From positions 78,939 to 142,938 of the forward strand of contig NZ_NESF01000005.1 in the NCBI RefSeq assembly GCF_003063665.1: DNA of 64,000 nucleotides, given 5' to 3'. How positions within the stretch are numbered: position 1 is the first letter of the stretch; every line of letters starts with the position of its first letter. The stretch comes from Limnohabitans sp. Hippo3 (GTDB taxonomy: Bacteria > Pseudomonadota > Gammaproteobacteria > Burkholderiales > Burkholderiaceae_C). This document shows positions 27,461 to 37,128 of this stretch, in pieces. A program made the position numbers and the translations under genes. Under the pieces are notes generated by a model that saw only the letters and a list, made by a program, of their open reading frames with translations, was not told the DNA's origin and did not search any database.

Positions 27461-29029
27461 TCATAGGGGCAGGGCCACGCCTTGTGCGGCCAGCTGGTCC
27501 AGCGCCAGCGCGCTGCCTTGCACGGCGCTGCGGCGGTGGTAGAAGTTCAGGGCCCGCAGCCCGCCGAGCTCTTCGCCACCGCCTGCGCGACCGGGGCCGC
27601 CGTGCAGACTCATGGGCATCACGTTGCCGTGGCCGCTATGCAGGGCCGCCACATCGGGCGAAATCGCGTGCACTCGGCCGTGGCTGCTGGCCAGCTCGAC
27701 CGAGGCTTGCGCGGTGAAGGCCGGGTCTTCGCTGTAGACCGAGCACACCAGCGAGCCTTCGCCGCGGCGGATCATGGCGTAGGCCTCGTCGATGCTGTCG
27801 TAAGGCATCAGGGTGGACACGGGGCCGAACACCTCGACCGCGTGCAATACCTTGGCCGTCATGGGCGATTCGGTGCCCAGCAACACCGGGGCCACGCAGG
27901 CGCTCGATGCATCTGCATCGACCAGGGTGGTGCTGTTGCCGTCGTACAGCACGGTGGCTTCGGTCTTGAGTTGGGCCAGACCCGCCAGCACGCTGGCTTT
28001 CTGTTCCTGGCTGACCAGGGCGCCCATGCGGACGGTTTCATTGCGCGGGTTGCCCACGGTGGTTTTGGCCAGGCGTGCGCCGATCGCTTCGGCCGCCGCC
28101 TTGTACAGCGCACGCGGCACAAAAATGCGGCGGATCGCCGTGCACTTCTGGCCCGATTTGACGGTCATCTCGCGGGCCACTTCGGCCACCAGCAGCTTGA
28201 AGGCTTCGCTTTCGGCTGTGGCGGCGGGCGAGAGCAGGGCGGAATTCAGGCTGTCGGCTTCGATGTTGCAGCGCACCGACAGCTCACTCACGGCGCGGTG
28301 GCTGCGGATGATCTTGCCCGTCTCGGCCGAGCCGGTGAAGCTGACCACGTCAAAGGCCTGCAGCTGGTCCATGAGGCCAGCCGACGAGCCGCAGATGACC
28401 GACAGCGCGCCCACGGGCAGCACGCCCGCGTCGACCACGTCCTTGACCATGCGCTGGGTCAGCCAGGCGGTGGCCGTGGCGGGCTTGATGATGACCGGCA
28501 CGCCTGAGAGCAGGGCGGGCGCGGCTTTTTCCCACAGGCCCCAGCTGGGGAAGTTGAAGGCGTTGATGAACAGCGCCACACCCTGTGTGGGCACCTGGAT
28601 GTGCTGGGTCTGGAAGGCGGGGTCCTTGGCCATGCGGATGCGCTGGCCGTCCAGCAGCAGCTTGGCATCCCCCAGGGCTGCGCCCTGCTTGGCGAAGTAG
28701 CCCAGGGTGAAGAGGGCACCGTCGATGTCCACACCCGAGTCCTTGGCCACGGTGCCGCTGTTGGCGGTGGCAATCTCGTAGTAGGCGTCGCGGTTGGCCT
28801 GCAGCACTTCCACGATTTGGGTGAGCAATGCGGCGCGCTGGCCGTAGCTCAGGGCGCGCAGTGCCGAGCCGCCTTGTTCGCGGGCAAAGGCAAAGCCTTC
28901 GGCCAGGTCGATGCCGCTGCTGGACACGCGGGCCAGTTCGGTGCCCAGCACCGGGTCAAACAGGGGCGTGCCTGCGCCGGTGCCGGTTTGCCAGCGGCCT
29001 GCGAAGAAGTTGGGAAGCAATGTGTTCAT
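27461..29029 (-). CDS. boxD: 3,4-dehydroadipyl-CoA semialdehyde dehydrogenase BoxD
   Basis: A 522-residue aldehyde dehydrogenase that oxidises the ring-cleavage product (3,4-dehydroadipyl-CoA semialdehyde) to the acid with NADP+. Visible: Asn-Ala-Phe-Asn-Phe-Pro-Ser-Trp-Gly near 144-152, the cofactor loop Phe-Thr-Gly-Ser-Ala-Glu-Thr-Gly (about 229), and the catalytic Cys in [10 protein letters not shown] (about 296). It is a PaaZ-N-like ALDH. ATG 29029 gives the normal Asn-Thr-Leu-Leu-Pro-Asn-Phe start; an upstream TTG/ATG extension would run into the operator region. Divergent from boxR. Confidence 0.9.
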   Translation of the reverse strand: MNTLLPNFFAGRWQTGTGAGTPLFDPVLGTELARVSSSGIDLAEGFAFAREQGGSALRALSYGQRAALLTQIVEVLQANRDAYYEIATANSGTVAKDSGVDIDGALFTLGYFAKQGAALGDAKLLLDGQRIRMAKDPAFQTQHIQVPTQGVALFINAFNFPSWGLWEKAAPALLSGVPVIIKPATATAWLTQRMVKDVVDAGVLPVGALSVICGSSAGLMDQLQAFDVVSFTGSAETGKIIRSHRAVSELSVRCNIEADSLNSALLSPAATAESEAFKLLVAEVAREMTVKSGQKCTAIRRIFVPRALYKAAAEAIGARLAKTTVGNPRNETVRMGALVSQEQKASVLAGLAQLKTEATVLYDGNSTTLVDADASSACVAPVLLGTESPMTAKVLHAVEVFGPVSTLMPYDSIDEAYAMIRRGEGSLVCSVYSEDPAFTAQASVELASSHGRVHAISPDVAALHSGHGNVMPMSLHGGPGRAGGGEELGGLRALNFYHRRSAVQGSALALDQLAAQGVALPL

Positions 29030-29141
29030 GTGTGTGGCTTTCAAAAATTCGTGGTCAGGCGGTGGATTCGCATGCGCCGACAGGGGCATATCGGAAAAAA
29101 ACTGTTCTTGCAGCCCGGTTGGCGGTATAAACAGCGGTTGA

Positions 29142-29181
29142 TGCACTATTGTGCTTGCCCGTTAGTATGCATTAAAGTGCA
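29142..29181. promoter_or_regulatory. Candidate BoxR operators, boxD/boxR intergenic region
   Basis: Two sites of the form TGCA-N6-TGCA: one imperfect (TGCA-CTATTG-TGCT, 29142-29155) and one perfect (TGCA-TTAAAG-TGCA, 29168-29181), 12 bp apart. The same pattern recurs upstream of boxC. BoxR/BzdR-type regulators are reported to recognise TGCA-containing repeats, so binding by BoxR is likely. The sites lie 58-97 bp upstream of boxR and about 110-150 bp upstream of boxD. Confidence 0.7.
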
Positions 29182-29238
29182 TGTTTTGGGTTTGTTGAAA
29201 TTTAAGGGTTTTCCCTTGTCTGTGATCAAAGGTTGAGC

Positions 29239-30153
29239 ATGACATCTCAAGAGTCCACCTTGATGGAGCCGTCCGAGCCCGAAACCCGGCGCAGTCCTTT
29301 TCTGGAAGCGCTGGGCGAGCGCGTGCGCACTTTGCGCTCGCGCAAAGGCATGACGCGCCGCGCCGTGGCGGTGGCGGCCGATGTGTCCGAGCGGCATCTG
29401 GCCAACCTCGAATACGGCACGGGCAATGTGTCGGTGCTGGTGCTCCTGCAGGTGGCGCAGGCCCTGCAATGCTCGCTGGCCGAGCTGCTGGGCGATGTGA
29501 CCACCACCTCGCCCGAGTGGCTGCTGATCCGCGAGTTGCTCTCCAAACGCAGTGAGGCCGATTTGCGCCGTGCGCGTGTGCAGCTGAGCGACATGTTTGG
29601 CGAGGGTGGCAACGCGCAAGAGCGCAAGAACCGCATCGCCCTCATTGGCTTGCGCGGCGCGGGCAAGACCTCGTTGGGCCAGCGCCTGGCCGATGACCTG
29701 GGCTTTCCCTTCATTGAACTGAGCCGCGAGATCGAGCAGTTTGCCGGTTGCCAGATCAGCGAAATCCACAACCTGTATGGCGCCAACGCCTACCGCCGCT
29801 ACGAGCGCCGCGCTCTCGAGGAAGCTATCCAGATCTATCCCGAAGTGGTGATCGCCACGCCCGGTGGTTTGGTGTCGGACTCGGCCAATTTCAACCTGCT
29901 GTTGTCGCATTGCACGACCGTGTGGCTGCAGGCCGATGCGGCCGACCACATGGGGCGCGTGGCCGCACAAGGCGACATGCGCCCGATGGCGGCCAGCCGC
30001 GAGGCGATGGAAGACCTCAAGCGCATTCTGGAGGGGCGCTCGGCCTTCTATTCCAAAGCCGATCTGGCCATCAACACCAGTGGGCGCACCGAAGACCAGG
30101 CCTTCCAGGCTTTGCGTACTTCGGTTCGCCAGCATTTGACCTTGGTGTCTTGA
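29239..30153 (+). CDS. boxR: BoxR-type regulator: HTH domain fused to shikimate-kinase-like domain
   Basis: A 304-residue regulator. An XRE-type helix-turn-helix spans about 26-85, a linker about 90-130, and a shikimate-kinase-like domain about 132-300 has the P-loop Gly137-Leu-Arg-Gly-Ala-Gly-Lys-Thr144. In BoxR/BzdR proteins this domain binds benzoyl-CoA, which lifts repression. ATG 29239 is used; a TTG two codons upstream is less likely. Location between the divergent boxD-bclA and boxC-boxB-boxA units, with matching operators at both, fits a local benzoyl-CoA-responsive repressor. Confidence 0.92.
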   Translation: MTSQESTLMEPSEPETRRSPFLEALGERVRTLRSRKGMTRRAVAVAADVSERHLANLEYGTGNVSVLVLLQVAQALQCSLAELLGDVTTTSPEWLLIRELLSKRSEADLRRARVQLSDMFGEGGNAQERKNRIALIGLRGAGKTSLGQRLADDLGFPFIELSREIEQFAGCQISEIHNLYGANAYRRYERRALEEAIQIYPEVVIATPGGLVSDSANFNLLLSHCTTVWLQADAADHMGRVAAQGDMRPMAASREAMEDLKRILEGRSAFYSKADLAINTSGRTEDQAFQALRTSVRQHLTLVS

Positions 30154-30197
30154 GGGGATGCAGAAAACTTCATTTCCTAGGGTAAACACTGATGAAA

Positions 30198-30267
30198 TGA
30201 ATTAAAGTGCATGTTGCCAGTCGGATAAACATGCATTAAACTGCCATACAACATGCACTGAAATGCA
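30198..30267 (+). promoter_or_regulatory. Candidate BoxR operators, boxC promoter region
   Basis: Three sites of the TGCA-N6-TGCA type: TGAA-TTAAAG-TGCA (30198-30211), TGCA-TTAAAC-TGCC (30232-30245) and a perfect TGCA-CTGAAA-TGCA (30254-30267). The last is 43 bp upstream of the boxC ATG. An ATG inside the third site (30263) opens a longer boxC frame but lies within the operator and is rejected. Spacing between sites is about 20 bp and 8 bp. Confidence 0.7.
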
Positions 30268-30310
30268 TTTTTTGACGTCCATCAACCCTTCTACACCGAC
30301 GGAGACAGCC

Positions 30311-31969
30311 ATGAGCACTTCCCTTCAGGTCAATTACCAGACCAGCCCAGCCGAGTACAAGCACATCCAATTGGCCTTTGAGGGCGAGATCGCGACCTTG
30401 TCGATCAACATCAACGAAGACGCCGGCATCCGCCCTGGCTACAAACTCAAGCTCAACAGCTACGACCTGGGTGTGGACATCGAGCTGCACGACGCGCTGC
30501 AGCGCATCCGCTTTGAGCACCCTGAAGTGCGCACCGTGGTGGTGACCAGCCTGAAAGACCGCGTGTTCTGCTCTGGCGCCAACATCTTCATGTTGGGTGT
30601 CTCGACCCACGGCTGGAAAGTGAACTTCTGCAAGTTCACCAACGAAACCCGCAACGGCATCGAAGACTCCAGCAAGCACGACGGCCTGAAATTCGTTGCC
30701 GCCCTGAACGGCGCTTGCGCAGGTGGTGGCTACGAGCTGGCCCTGGCTTGCGACGACATTGTGTTGGTGGACGACCGCTCGTCTGCCGTGTCTTTGCCCG
30801 AAGTGCCCCTGCTGGGCGTGCTGCCCGGTACCGGCGGTCTGACCCGCGTGACCGACAAGCGCCATGTGCGCCACGACCTGGCCGACATCTTCTGCACCAG
30901 TGTCGAAGGTGTGCGCGGCCAGAAGGCCGTGGACTGGCGCTTGGTCGATGCGATTGCCAAGCCCGCTGCCTTCAAGGAAGTGGTCAAAGAGCGCGCCACC
31001 AAGCTGGCCGCTGGCAGCATCCGCCCCGTGGGCGCCAAAGGTGTGACCCTCACACCGATCAACCGCACCATCGCGGCTGACAGCCTGAGCTACACCAATG
31101 TGTCGGTGGACATCGACCGCGCCAAGCGCATCGCCACCTTCACCGTCAAGGCGCCCGCCACGGCCCAGCCTACCGACATCGCCGGCATCGAAGCCGCAGG
31201 CGTGAACTGGTGGCCACTGCAGATGGTGCGTGAACTCGACGACGCCATCCTGCACATGCGCACCAACGAACTCGACATTGGCACCTGGGTCATCAAGACT
31301 TCAGGCGACGCTGCCGCGGTGCTGGCCTCCGACGCCACCATGCTGGCGAACAAAGACCACTGGTTTGTGCGTGAAACCATCGGCCACCTGCGCCGCACCC
31401 TGGCCCGCATGGACGTGACCTCCCGCAGCCTGTTCGCCCTGATCGAAGAGGGGACATGTTTTGTCGGCACACTGGCTGAGCTGGCTTTCTGCGCCGACCG
31501 CGCCTACATGCTGGCATTGCCCGACGATGCCGCCAAGGCCCCCAAGATCCAGCTGAACGAAATGAACTTCGGTTTCTTCCCCATGGTCAACGACCAGACC
31601 CGCCTGCAGCGCCGCTTCTACGAAGAAGCGCCCGCCATGGAAGCCGCACGCGGCGCCATCGGCAAGGCCTTGGACGCTGATGCTGCACTGGCCCTGGGCT
31701 TGGTGACTGCCGCGCCTGACGACATCGACTGGGCCGACGAGATCCGTCTGGCCCTGGAAGAGCGTTCGTCCATGTCGCCTGACGCCTTGACCGGTCTGGA
31801 AGCCAACCTGCGTTTCGCTCAGCAAGAGAACATGCTGACCCGCATCTTCGGCCGCTTGACCGCCTGGCAGAACTGGATCTTCCAGCGCCCCAACGCCGTT
31901 GGCGAAAAAGGTGCCCTGAAGGTCTACGGCAAAGGCGAAAAAGTCAGCTTCGACCTGAACCGCGTTTGA
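30311..31969 (+). CDS. boxC: Benzoyl-CoA-dihydrodiol / epoxybenzoyl-CoA lyase BoxC
   Basis: A 552-residue crotonase-superfamily enzyme. It hydrolytically cleaves the ring of 2,3-epoxybenzoyl-CoA to 3,4-dehydroadipyl-CoA semialdehyde and formate. Features: Val-Phe-Cys-Ser-Gly-Ala-Asn-Ile (about 78-85) and Asn-Gly-Ala-Cys-Ala-Gly-Gly-Gly-Tyr-Glu (about 133-142), which are the oxyanion-hole regions. A second crotonase-like half follows. GGAG lies 7 bases before the ATG. First gene of boxC-boxB-boxA and a source of the formate that the downstream dehydrogenases would use. Confidence 0.95.
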   Translation: MSTSLQVNYQTSPAEYKHIQLAFEGEIATLSININEDAGIRPGYKLKLNSYDLGVDIELHDALQRIRFEHPEVRTVVVTSLKDRVFCSGANIFMLGVSTHGWKVNFCKFTNETRNGIEDSSKHDGLKFVAALNGACAGGGYELALACDDIVLVDDRSSAVSLPEVPLLGVLPGTGGLTRVTDKRHVRHDLADIFCTSVEGVRGQKAVDWRLVDAIAKPAAFKEVVKERATKLAAGSIRPVGAKGVTLTPINRTIAADSLSYTNVSVDIDRAKRIATFTVKAPATAQPTDIAGIEAAGVNWWPLQMVRELDDAILHMRTNELDIGTWVIKTSGDAAAVLASDATMLANKDHWFVRETIGHLRRTLARMDVTSRSLFALIEEGTCFVGTLAELAFCADRAYMLALPDDAAKAPKIQLNEMNFGFFPMVNDQTRLQRRFYEEAPAMEAARGAIGKALDADAALALGLVTAAPDDIDWADEIRLALEERSSMSPDALTGLEANLRFAQQENMLTRIFGRLTAWQNWIFQRPNAVGEKGALKVYGKGEKVSFDLNRV

Positions 31970-32058
31970 TGTTTTGACGTTGTGCAGCGTGGTTCCCGGT
32001 GGTCCGCGCTGCAACCGAAATTTGACCCCACCGTTGCTTTAATTTTCTGGAGACTCTC

Positions 32059-33486
<1,428 letters not shown>

Positions 33487-33502
33487 TGTTCTGATTTGAC
33501 TG

Positions 33503-33531
33503 CTGCCCCTGCTTTGTTGCGGGGGTGGCAG
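33503..33531 (+). other. Imperfect stem-loop just after boxB
   Basis: CTGCC ... GGCAG with an inner GC-TTTGTT-GC tip, starting 17 bp after the boxB stop. The right arm (33527-33531) overlaps the left arm of the larger hairpin beginning at 33528, so the two structures cannot form together. No T-run follows. Confidence 0.4.
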
Positions 33532-33605
33532 TTGACAGAGAAAGGGGCGGGTTCCTCATACGGGGTACCGGAAAATCGTCACCCGCCCCTTCCTCTGTCA
33601 ACTGC
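33528..33605 (+). other. Long hairpin H1 in boxB-boxA spacer
   Basis: A 25-bp stem with one mismatch: left arm 33528-33552 (starting GCAGTTGACAGAG) and right arm 33581-33605 (ending CTCTGTCAACTGC), with a 28-base loop. The loop region 33554-33578 holds a 25-base core (CCTCATACGGGGTACC then G, AAAA, TCG) that occurs again, inverted and with one change, in hairpin H2. The stem sequence itself is not shared beyond short G/C parts. Function unknown; it may be an RNA element or a palindromic repeat. Confidence 0.8.
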
Positions 33606-33607
33606 AT

Positions 33608-33626
33608 GGTGTGCGCAAAGCACACC
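33608..33626 (+). other. Small hairpin between H1 and H2
   Basis: Perfect 7-bp inverted repeat GGTGTGC-GCAAA-GCACACC, three bases after H1. Confidence 0.55.
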
Positions 33627-33670
33627 TGATGCCGTTAGACTGCCTTGTCTGCAAAGGCGATGAGCGGCGG

Positions 33671-33734
33671 TATGGCTTGGGGCCGGGCACCGATTTTTCG
33701 GTACCCCGTATGAGGTGCCCGGCCCCAAGCCATA
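33671..33734 (+). other. Long hairpin H2 in boxB-boxA spacer
   Basis: A perfect 21-bp stem (left arm 33671-33691 with TATGGCTTGGGGCCGGGC; right arm 33714-33734) and a 22-base loop. The loop with its closing pairs (33691-33715) is the reverse complement, 24 of 25 bases, of the core in H1. The boxA start is 59 bp downstream. Confidence 0.8.
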
Positions 33735-33793
33735 GCGTCGCGGACCCAGCAGACCCAAAACAAAAGCCGAAGACACAACAAGAGAGCCAAGAC

Positions 33794-35110
33794 ATGAGCA
33801 CAGAAGCGACCTTGATCAAACAACACCTCATCGACCCGGAAATCTGCATCCGCTGCAACACCTGCGAAGCGATCTGCCCGGTCGGCGCCATCACCCACGA
33901 CTCGCTCAACTACGTGGTCAAGGCCGACATCTGCAACCTCTGCATGGACTGCATCTCGCCATGCCCCACCGGCTCTATCGACAACTGGCGCATGATGCCT
34001 AAGGCCAAGGCCTACAGCATTGAAGAACAACTCAAGTGGGACGTGCTGCCTGCGGAGCTGAGCGCTGAAGAACTCGCTGCAGCTGGTGGCGGCGATGCGG
34101 GTGCTGCTCAGGAAGAAGCCCAAGCCGCTGTTCAAGCTGCAGCCTCCTCATCGGCATCGGCGGCCACAACCGCCGCAGCCACGGGTTTTAACTCGGCCCA
34201 GTTCGGCGCGACCATCCCCCCTTGGTCGGCCGCCCATGCCTACACCAACCTGTATGGCCCCAAGGCCGCCGAGAAAACCATCACCGCCACTGTCACCGGC
34301 AACCTGCGCGTGACCGAAGTCGGTCAACAAGACGGCCAGCAAGACTACGACACCCACCACATCGTGCTCGACTTTGGCAGCATGCCTTTCCCGGTGCTCG
34401 AAGGCCAGTCGATCGGCATCATCCCGCCCGGTGTGGATGCCAAAGGCAAGCCCCACCATGCGCGCCAGTACTCGATCGCCAGCCCCCGTAATGGCGAGCG
34501 TCCCGGCCACAACAACCTGTCGCTGACCATCAAGCGCGTGCTCGAAGACCACGACGGAAAACCTGTGCGCGGCGTCGGCTCCAACTACATGTGCGACTTG
34601 AAGGTCGGTGACAAGGTGCAGGTGATCGGGCCGTTTGGCGCGAGCTTCCTGATGCCCAACCACCCCAAGAGCAACATTGTCATGATCTGCACTGGCACGG
34701 GCTCGGCCCCCATGCGCGCCATGACCGAATGGCGTCGTCGCCTGCGCGCCAGCGGCAAGTTCGAGGGTGGCAAACTGATGCTGTTCTTTGGTGCCCGCAC
34801 GCCTGCTGAGCTGCCGTACTTTGGTCCGCTTAACAACCTGCCCAAAGACTTCATCGACATCGAATTCGCCTTCTCGCGTGAAGTCGGCAAGCCCAAGCGC
34901 TATGTGCAGGACGCCATGCGCGAACGCGCGGCCGACCTCGCGGCCCAGCTCAAGGACCCGAACACCTGTTTCTATGTGTGTGGCTTGAAGAGCATGGAAG
35001 AGGGCGTGGTCATGGCCTTGCGTGACATCGCACAGAACGCCGGACTCGATTGGGATACCGTGGGCGCGGCGCTCAAAATAGAAGGCCGTTTGCATCTCGA
35101 AACCTACTGA
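33794..35110 (+). CDS. boxA: Benzoyl-CoA 2,3-epoxidase, reductase subunit BoxA
   Basis: A 438-residue flavoprotein that passes electrons from NADPH to BoxB. N-terminal 2x[4Fe-4S] ferredoxin domain with Cys-Ile-Arg-Cys-Asn-Thr-Cys and Cys-Asn-Leu-Cys-Met-Asp-Cys motifs (about 16-60), an Ala-rich linker (about 95-130), then an FNR-like FAD/NADP domain with Arg-Gln-Tyr-Ser-Ile-Ala-Ser-Pro and Cys-Thr-Gly-Thr-Gly-Ser-Ala-Pro. ATG 33794 is the typical start; the open frame extends upstream through hairpin H2 but that part has no family match. The formate dehydrogenase gene begins 6 bp after the stop. Confidence 0.94.
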   Translation: MSTEATLIKQHLIDPEICIRCNTCEAICPVGAITHDSLNYVVKADICNLCMDCISPCPTGSIDNWRMMPKAKAYSIEEQLKWDVLPAELSAEELAAAGGGDAGAAQEEAQAAVQAAASSSASAATTAAATGFNSAQFGATIPPWSAAHAYTNLYGPKAAEKTITATVTGNLRVTEVGQQDGQQDYDTHHIVLDFGSMPFPVLEGQSIGIIPPGVDAKGKPHHARQYSIASPRNGERPGHNNLSLTIKRVLEDHDGKPVRGVGSNYMCDLKVGDKVQVIGPFGASFLMPNHPKSNIVMICTGTGSAPMRAMTEWRRRLRASGKFEGGKLMLFFGARTPAELPYFGPLNNLPKDFIDIEFAFSREVGKPKRYVQDAMRERAADLAAQLKDPNTCFYVCGLKSMEEGVVMALRDIAQNAGLDWDTVGAALKIEGRLHLETY

Positions 35111-35116
35111 TCCCGC

Positions 35117-36835
35117 ATGGCGAACGCTACCCACATTGGCCTGGAACAGGTTCGCCAGCAACTGCGCCAACCGCGTTCGCAGCTCAAAGGCCGTCAGGCC
35201 AGCGATGAAGCGCGCGCCCAGGTGCGCGCCCTGATCGGCGCACCGCCCGCAGACGGTCACCGCCGGGATCTGCTGATCGAGCACCTGCATGTGCTCAACG
35301 ACCATTTCTATGGTCTGTTCGAGCGCCACATCGTGGCGCTGGCGGCCGAGATGCGCTTGCCCGTGGTCGAGGTGTTCGAGGTGGCGTCGTTCTACCACCA
35401 CTTCGAGATCCTGAAAGACGACGCCACCGCCCCGCGCATCACCGTGCGGGTGTGCGACAGCCTGAGCTGCAGCTTGGCCGGCAGCGACGGTTTGCTGCGC
35501 CAGTTGCAACGCGAGCTGCTGGATGTGAAAGTGGTGCCCGTGCCGTGCCTGGGTCGCTGCGAGCAGGCACCGGCCGCTCAGGTGGGCCAGCAGGCCGTGG
35601 CGCAGGCCACGCTGCAGGTCGTGACCGAGCGCGTGGCGGCGCAGCAGACCGCACCGAACCCACTGCCCGAAGCCACGCGCTTGGCGGCTTACCGGCAGGC
35701 GGGCGGCTACCAGCTGGCGCTGCAGGTCGCGGCGGGCTTGAAGGATCACGAATCGGTCATCCAGTGCCTGGAGTCATCGGGCTTGCGCGGTTTGGGCGGC
35801 GCGGGTTTCCCGGCCGGGCGCAAATGGCGCATCGTGCGCAGCCAGCCCGGCCCGCGCCTGATGGCGGTGAACATCGACGAAGGCGAGCCCGGCACCTTCA
35901 AGGACCGCACCTGTCTGGAGGCCGATCCGCACCGCTTTCTGGAAGGCGTGCTGATCGCGGCCAGCGTGGTCGGCTGCGAAGCGGTCTACATCTACCTGCG
36001 CGACGAATACCACGAGGCCCGTGTCTTGCTCACGGAAGAACTCGCGGCGCTGAAATTGAACCCGCCATGCGTACTGCCGCACATTGAGTTGCGCCGCGGC
36101 GCGGGGGCCTATATCTGCGGCGAAGAGTCGGCCATGATCGAGAGCATCGAGGGAAAACGCGGCGAGCCGCGCCTGCGCCCGCCCTACATCGCCGAGGTGG
36201 GCCTGTTTGGTCGCCCGACCCTGGAGCACAACTTTGAGACGCTGTACTGGATTCGCGAGCTGATCGAACAAGGCGCGGACAGCTTTGCATCATATGGGCG
36301 TCATGGCCGCAAAGGCCTGAGGCGCTTTAGCGTGAGCGGGCGCGTGAAGCAGCCGGGTGTCAAGCTCGCGCCTGCGGGCATCACCCTGCGCGAACTGGTG
36401 GATGAACACTGCGGCGGCATGGCCGAGGGGCACACGCTCTACGCCTATTTGCCCGGTGGGGCCAGCGGCGGCATTTTGCCCGCGCGCCTGGCCGATGTGC
36501 CGCTGGACTTTGACACGCTGCAGCCGCATGGTTGTTTCATCGGCTCGGCCGCCGTGATGGTGCTCAGCCAACACGACAGCGCCCGCGAAGCGGCCCTGAA
36601 CGTGATGCGCTTTTTTGCACACGAAAGCTGCGGCCAATGCACGCCTTGCCGTGTGGGCACCGACAAGGCCGCACAACTCATGGCCGCCCCCGTGTGGGAT
36701 GCCGATACCCTGCAAGACCTGGCGCAGGTCATGGGCGACGCGTCGATTTGTGGCCTGGGCCAGGCCGCACCCAACCCGATCCGGTGTGTGCTCGATTACT
36801 TTCCGCACGAAGTGGCTGTGGAGGTGAAAACATGA
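35117..36835 (+). CDS. NAD-linked formate dehydrogenase, fused NuoE/NuoF-type subunit
   Basis: A 572-residue fusion. Residues about 15-165 are NuoE-like with a [2Fe-2S] set (Cys-Asp-Ser-Leu-Ser-Cys and Cys-Leu-Gly-Arg-Cys). Residues about 195-565 are NuoF-like with Gly-Leu-Gly-Gly-Ala-Gly-Phe-Pro (FMN), Glu-Gly-Glu-Pro-Gly-Thr-Phe-Lys-Asp-Arg (NADH/FMN) and the [4Fe-4S] motif Glu-Ser-Cys-Gly-Gln-Cys-Thr-Pro-Cys. In FdsGB-type enzymes these are two proteins (gamma and beta); here they are one. The neighbour downstream is the molybdo-subunit, so a formate:NAD+ oxidoreductase is the best call; Complex I is unlikely because no other nuo gene is near. 6 bp after boxA. Confidence 0.88.
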   Translation: MANATHIGLEQVRQQLRQPRSQLKGRQASDEARAQVRALIGAPPADGHRRDLLIEHLHVLNDHFYGLFERHIVALAAEMRLPVVEVFEVASFYHHFEILKDDATAPRITVRVCDSLSCSLAGSDGLLRQLQRELLDVKVVPVPCLGRCEQAPAAQVGQQAVAQATLQVVTERVAAQQTAPNPLPEATRLAAYRQAGGYQLALQVAAGLKDHESVIQCLESSGLRGLGGAGFPAGRKWRIVRSQPGPRLMAVNIDEGEPGTFKDRTCLEADPHRFLEGVLIAASVVGCEAVYIYLRDEYHEARVLLTEELAALKLNPPCVLPHIELRRGAGAYICGEESAMIESIEGKRGEPRLRPPYIAEVGLFGRPTLEHNFETLYWIRELIEQGADSFASYGRHGRKGLRRFSVSGRVKQPGVKLAPAGITLRELVDEHCGGMAEGHTLYAYLPGGASGGILPARLADVPLDFDTLQPHGCFIGSAAVMVLSQHDSAREAALNVMRFFAHESCGQCTPCRVGTDKAAQLMAAPVWDADTLQDLAQVMGDASICGLGQAAPNPIRCVLDYFPHEVAVEVKT

Positions 36836-37128
36836 ATGCGTGTGATTTGTCATCCTCGGGCTTGACCCGAGGATCCAGCGTTCTGAAGACATGGATGCCC
36901 GATCAAGTCGGGCATGATAGTTTCGCAGTGGTCGGGCGTGCCTATCTTTCTGTCATACCCGCGAAGGCGGGTATCCATGTCTCTGTTGTACCCGAGAAGG
37001 CGGATATCCATGTCTCTGTCATACCCGCGCACGCGGGTATCCATGCACGCAAACCATGGATGCCCGATCAAGTCGGGCATGACAGCTTTGACGTGGTCGG
37101 TCATGACAGTCTTGGGGGCTGCGCATGA
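36832..37128 (+). other. Repeat-derived open reading frame bridging the two formate dehydrogenase genes
   Basis: The 289-bp gap is made of dispersed repeats, yet a frame of 98 codons runs through it without a stop. Its ATG overlaps the stop of the preceding gene (ATGA at 36832-36835) and its TGA overlaps the next ATG (ATGA at 37125-37128). The peptide is just translated repeat (Val-Ile-Pro-Ala-Lys-Ala-Gly-Ile-His and Met-Pro-Asp-Gln-Val-Gly-His-Asp units), so it is unlikely to be a functional protein, but translation through it could keep coupling between the subunit genes. Confidence 0.5.
36849..37083. repeat. Cluster of dispersed palindromic repeats
   Basis: Three copies of the GTCATACCCGCG-(A/C)A-GGCGGGTATCCATG type (about 36952-36979, 36986-37012 degenerate, 37018-37045) and two of the GATGCCCGATCAAGTCGGGC type (about 36897 and 37061), plus a TCCTCGGGCTTGACCCGAGGA unit near 36853. 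The same families recur at 59746-59825, 60480-60613, 62271-62472 and 63800-63880. Confidence 0.85.

Noticed and set aside
30263..30310. Upstream ATG for boxC
   Set aside because: It lies within the third TGCA-N6-TGCA site and lacks a ribosome site; ATG 30311 has GGAG at good distance.
33611..33793. N-terminal extension of boxA through hairpin H2
   Set aside because: The frame is open, but the extra residues come from the palindrome and have no match to BoxA; the ATG at 33794 gives the normal start.
36849..37083. Possible CRISPR array because of three similar spaced units
   Set aside because: Units are palindromic, unequal and only 5-6 bp apart; spacers are not unique 30-40 bp sequences and no cas genes are present. 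They match dispersed repeats elsewhere in the window.
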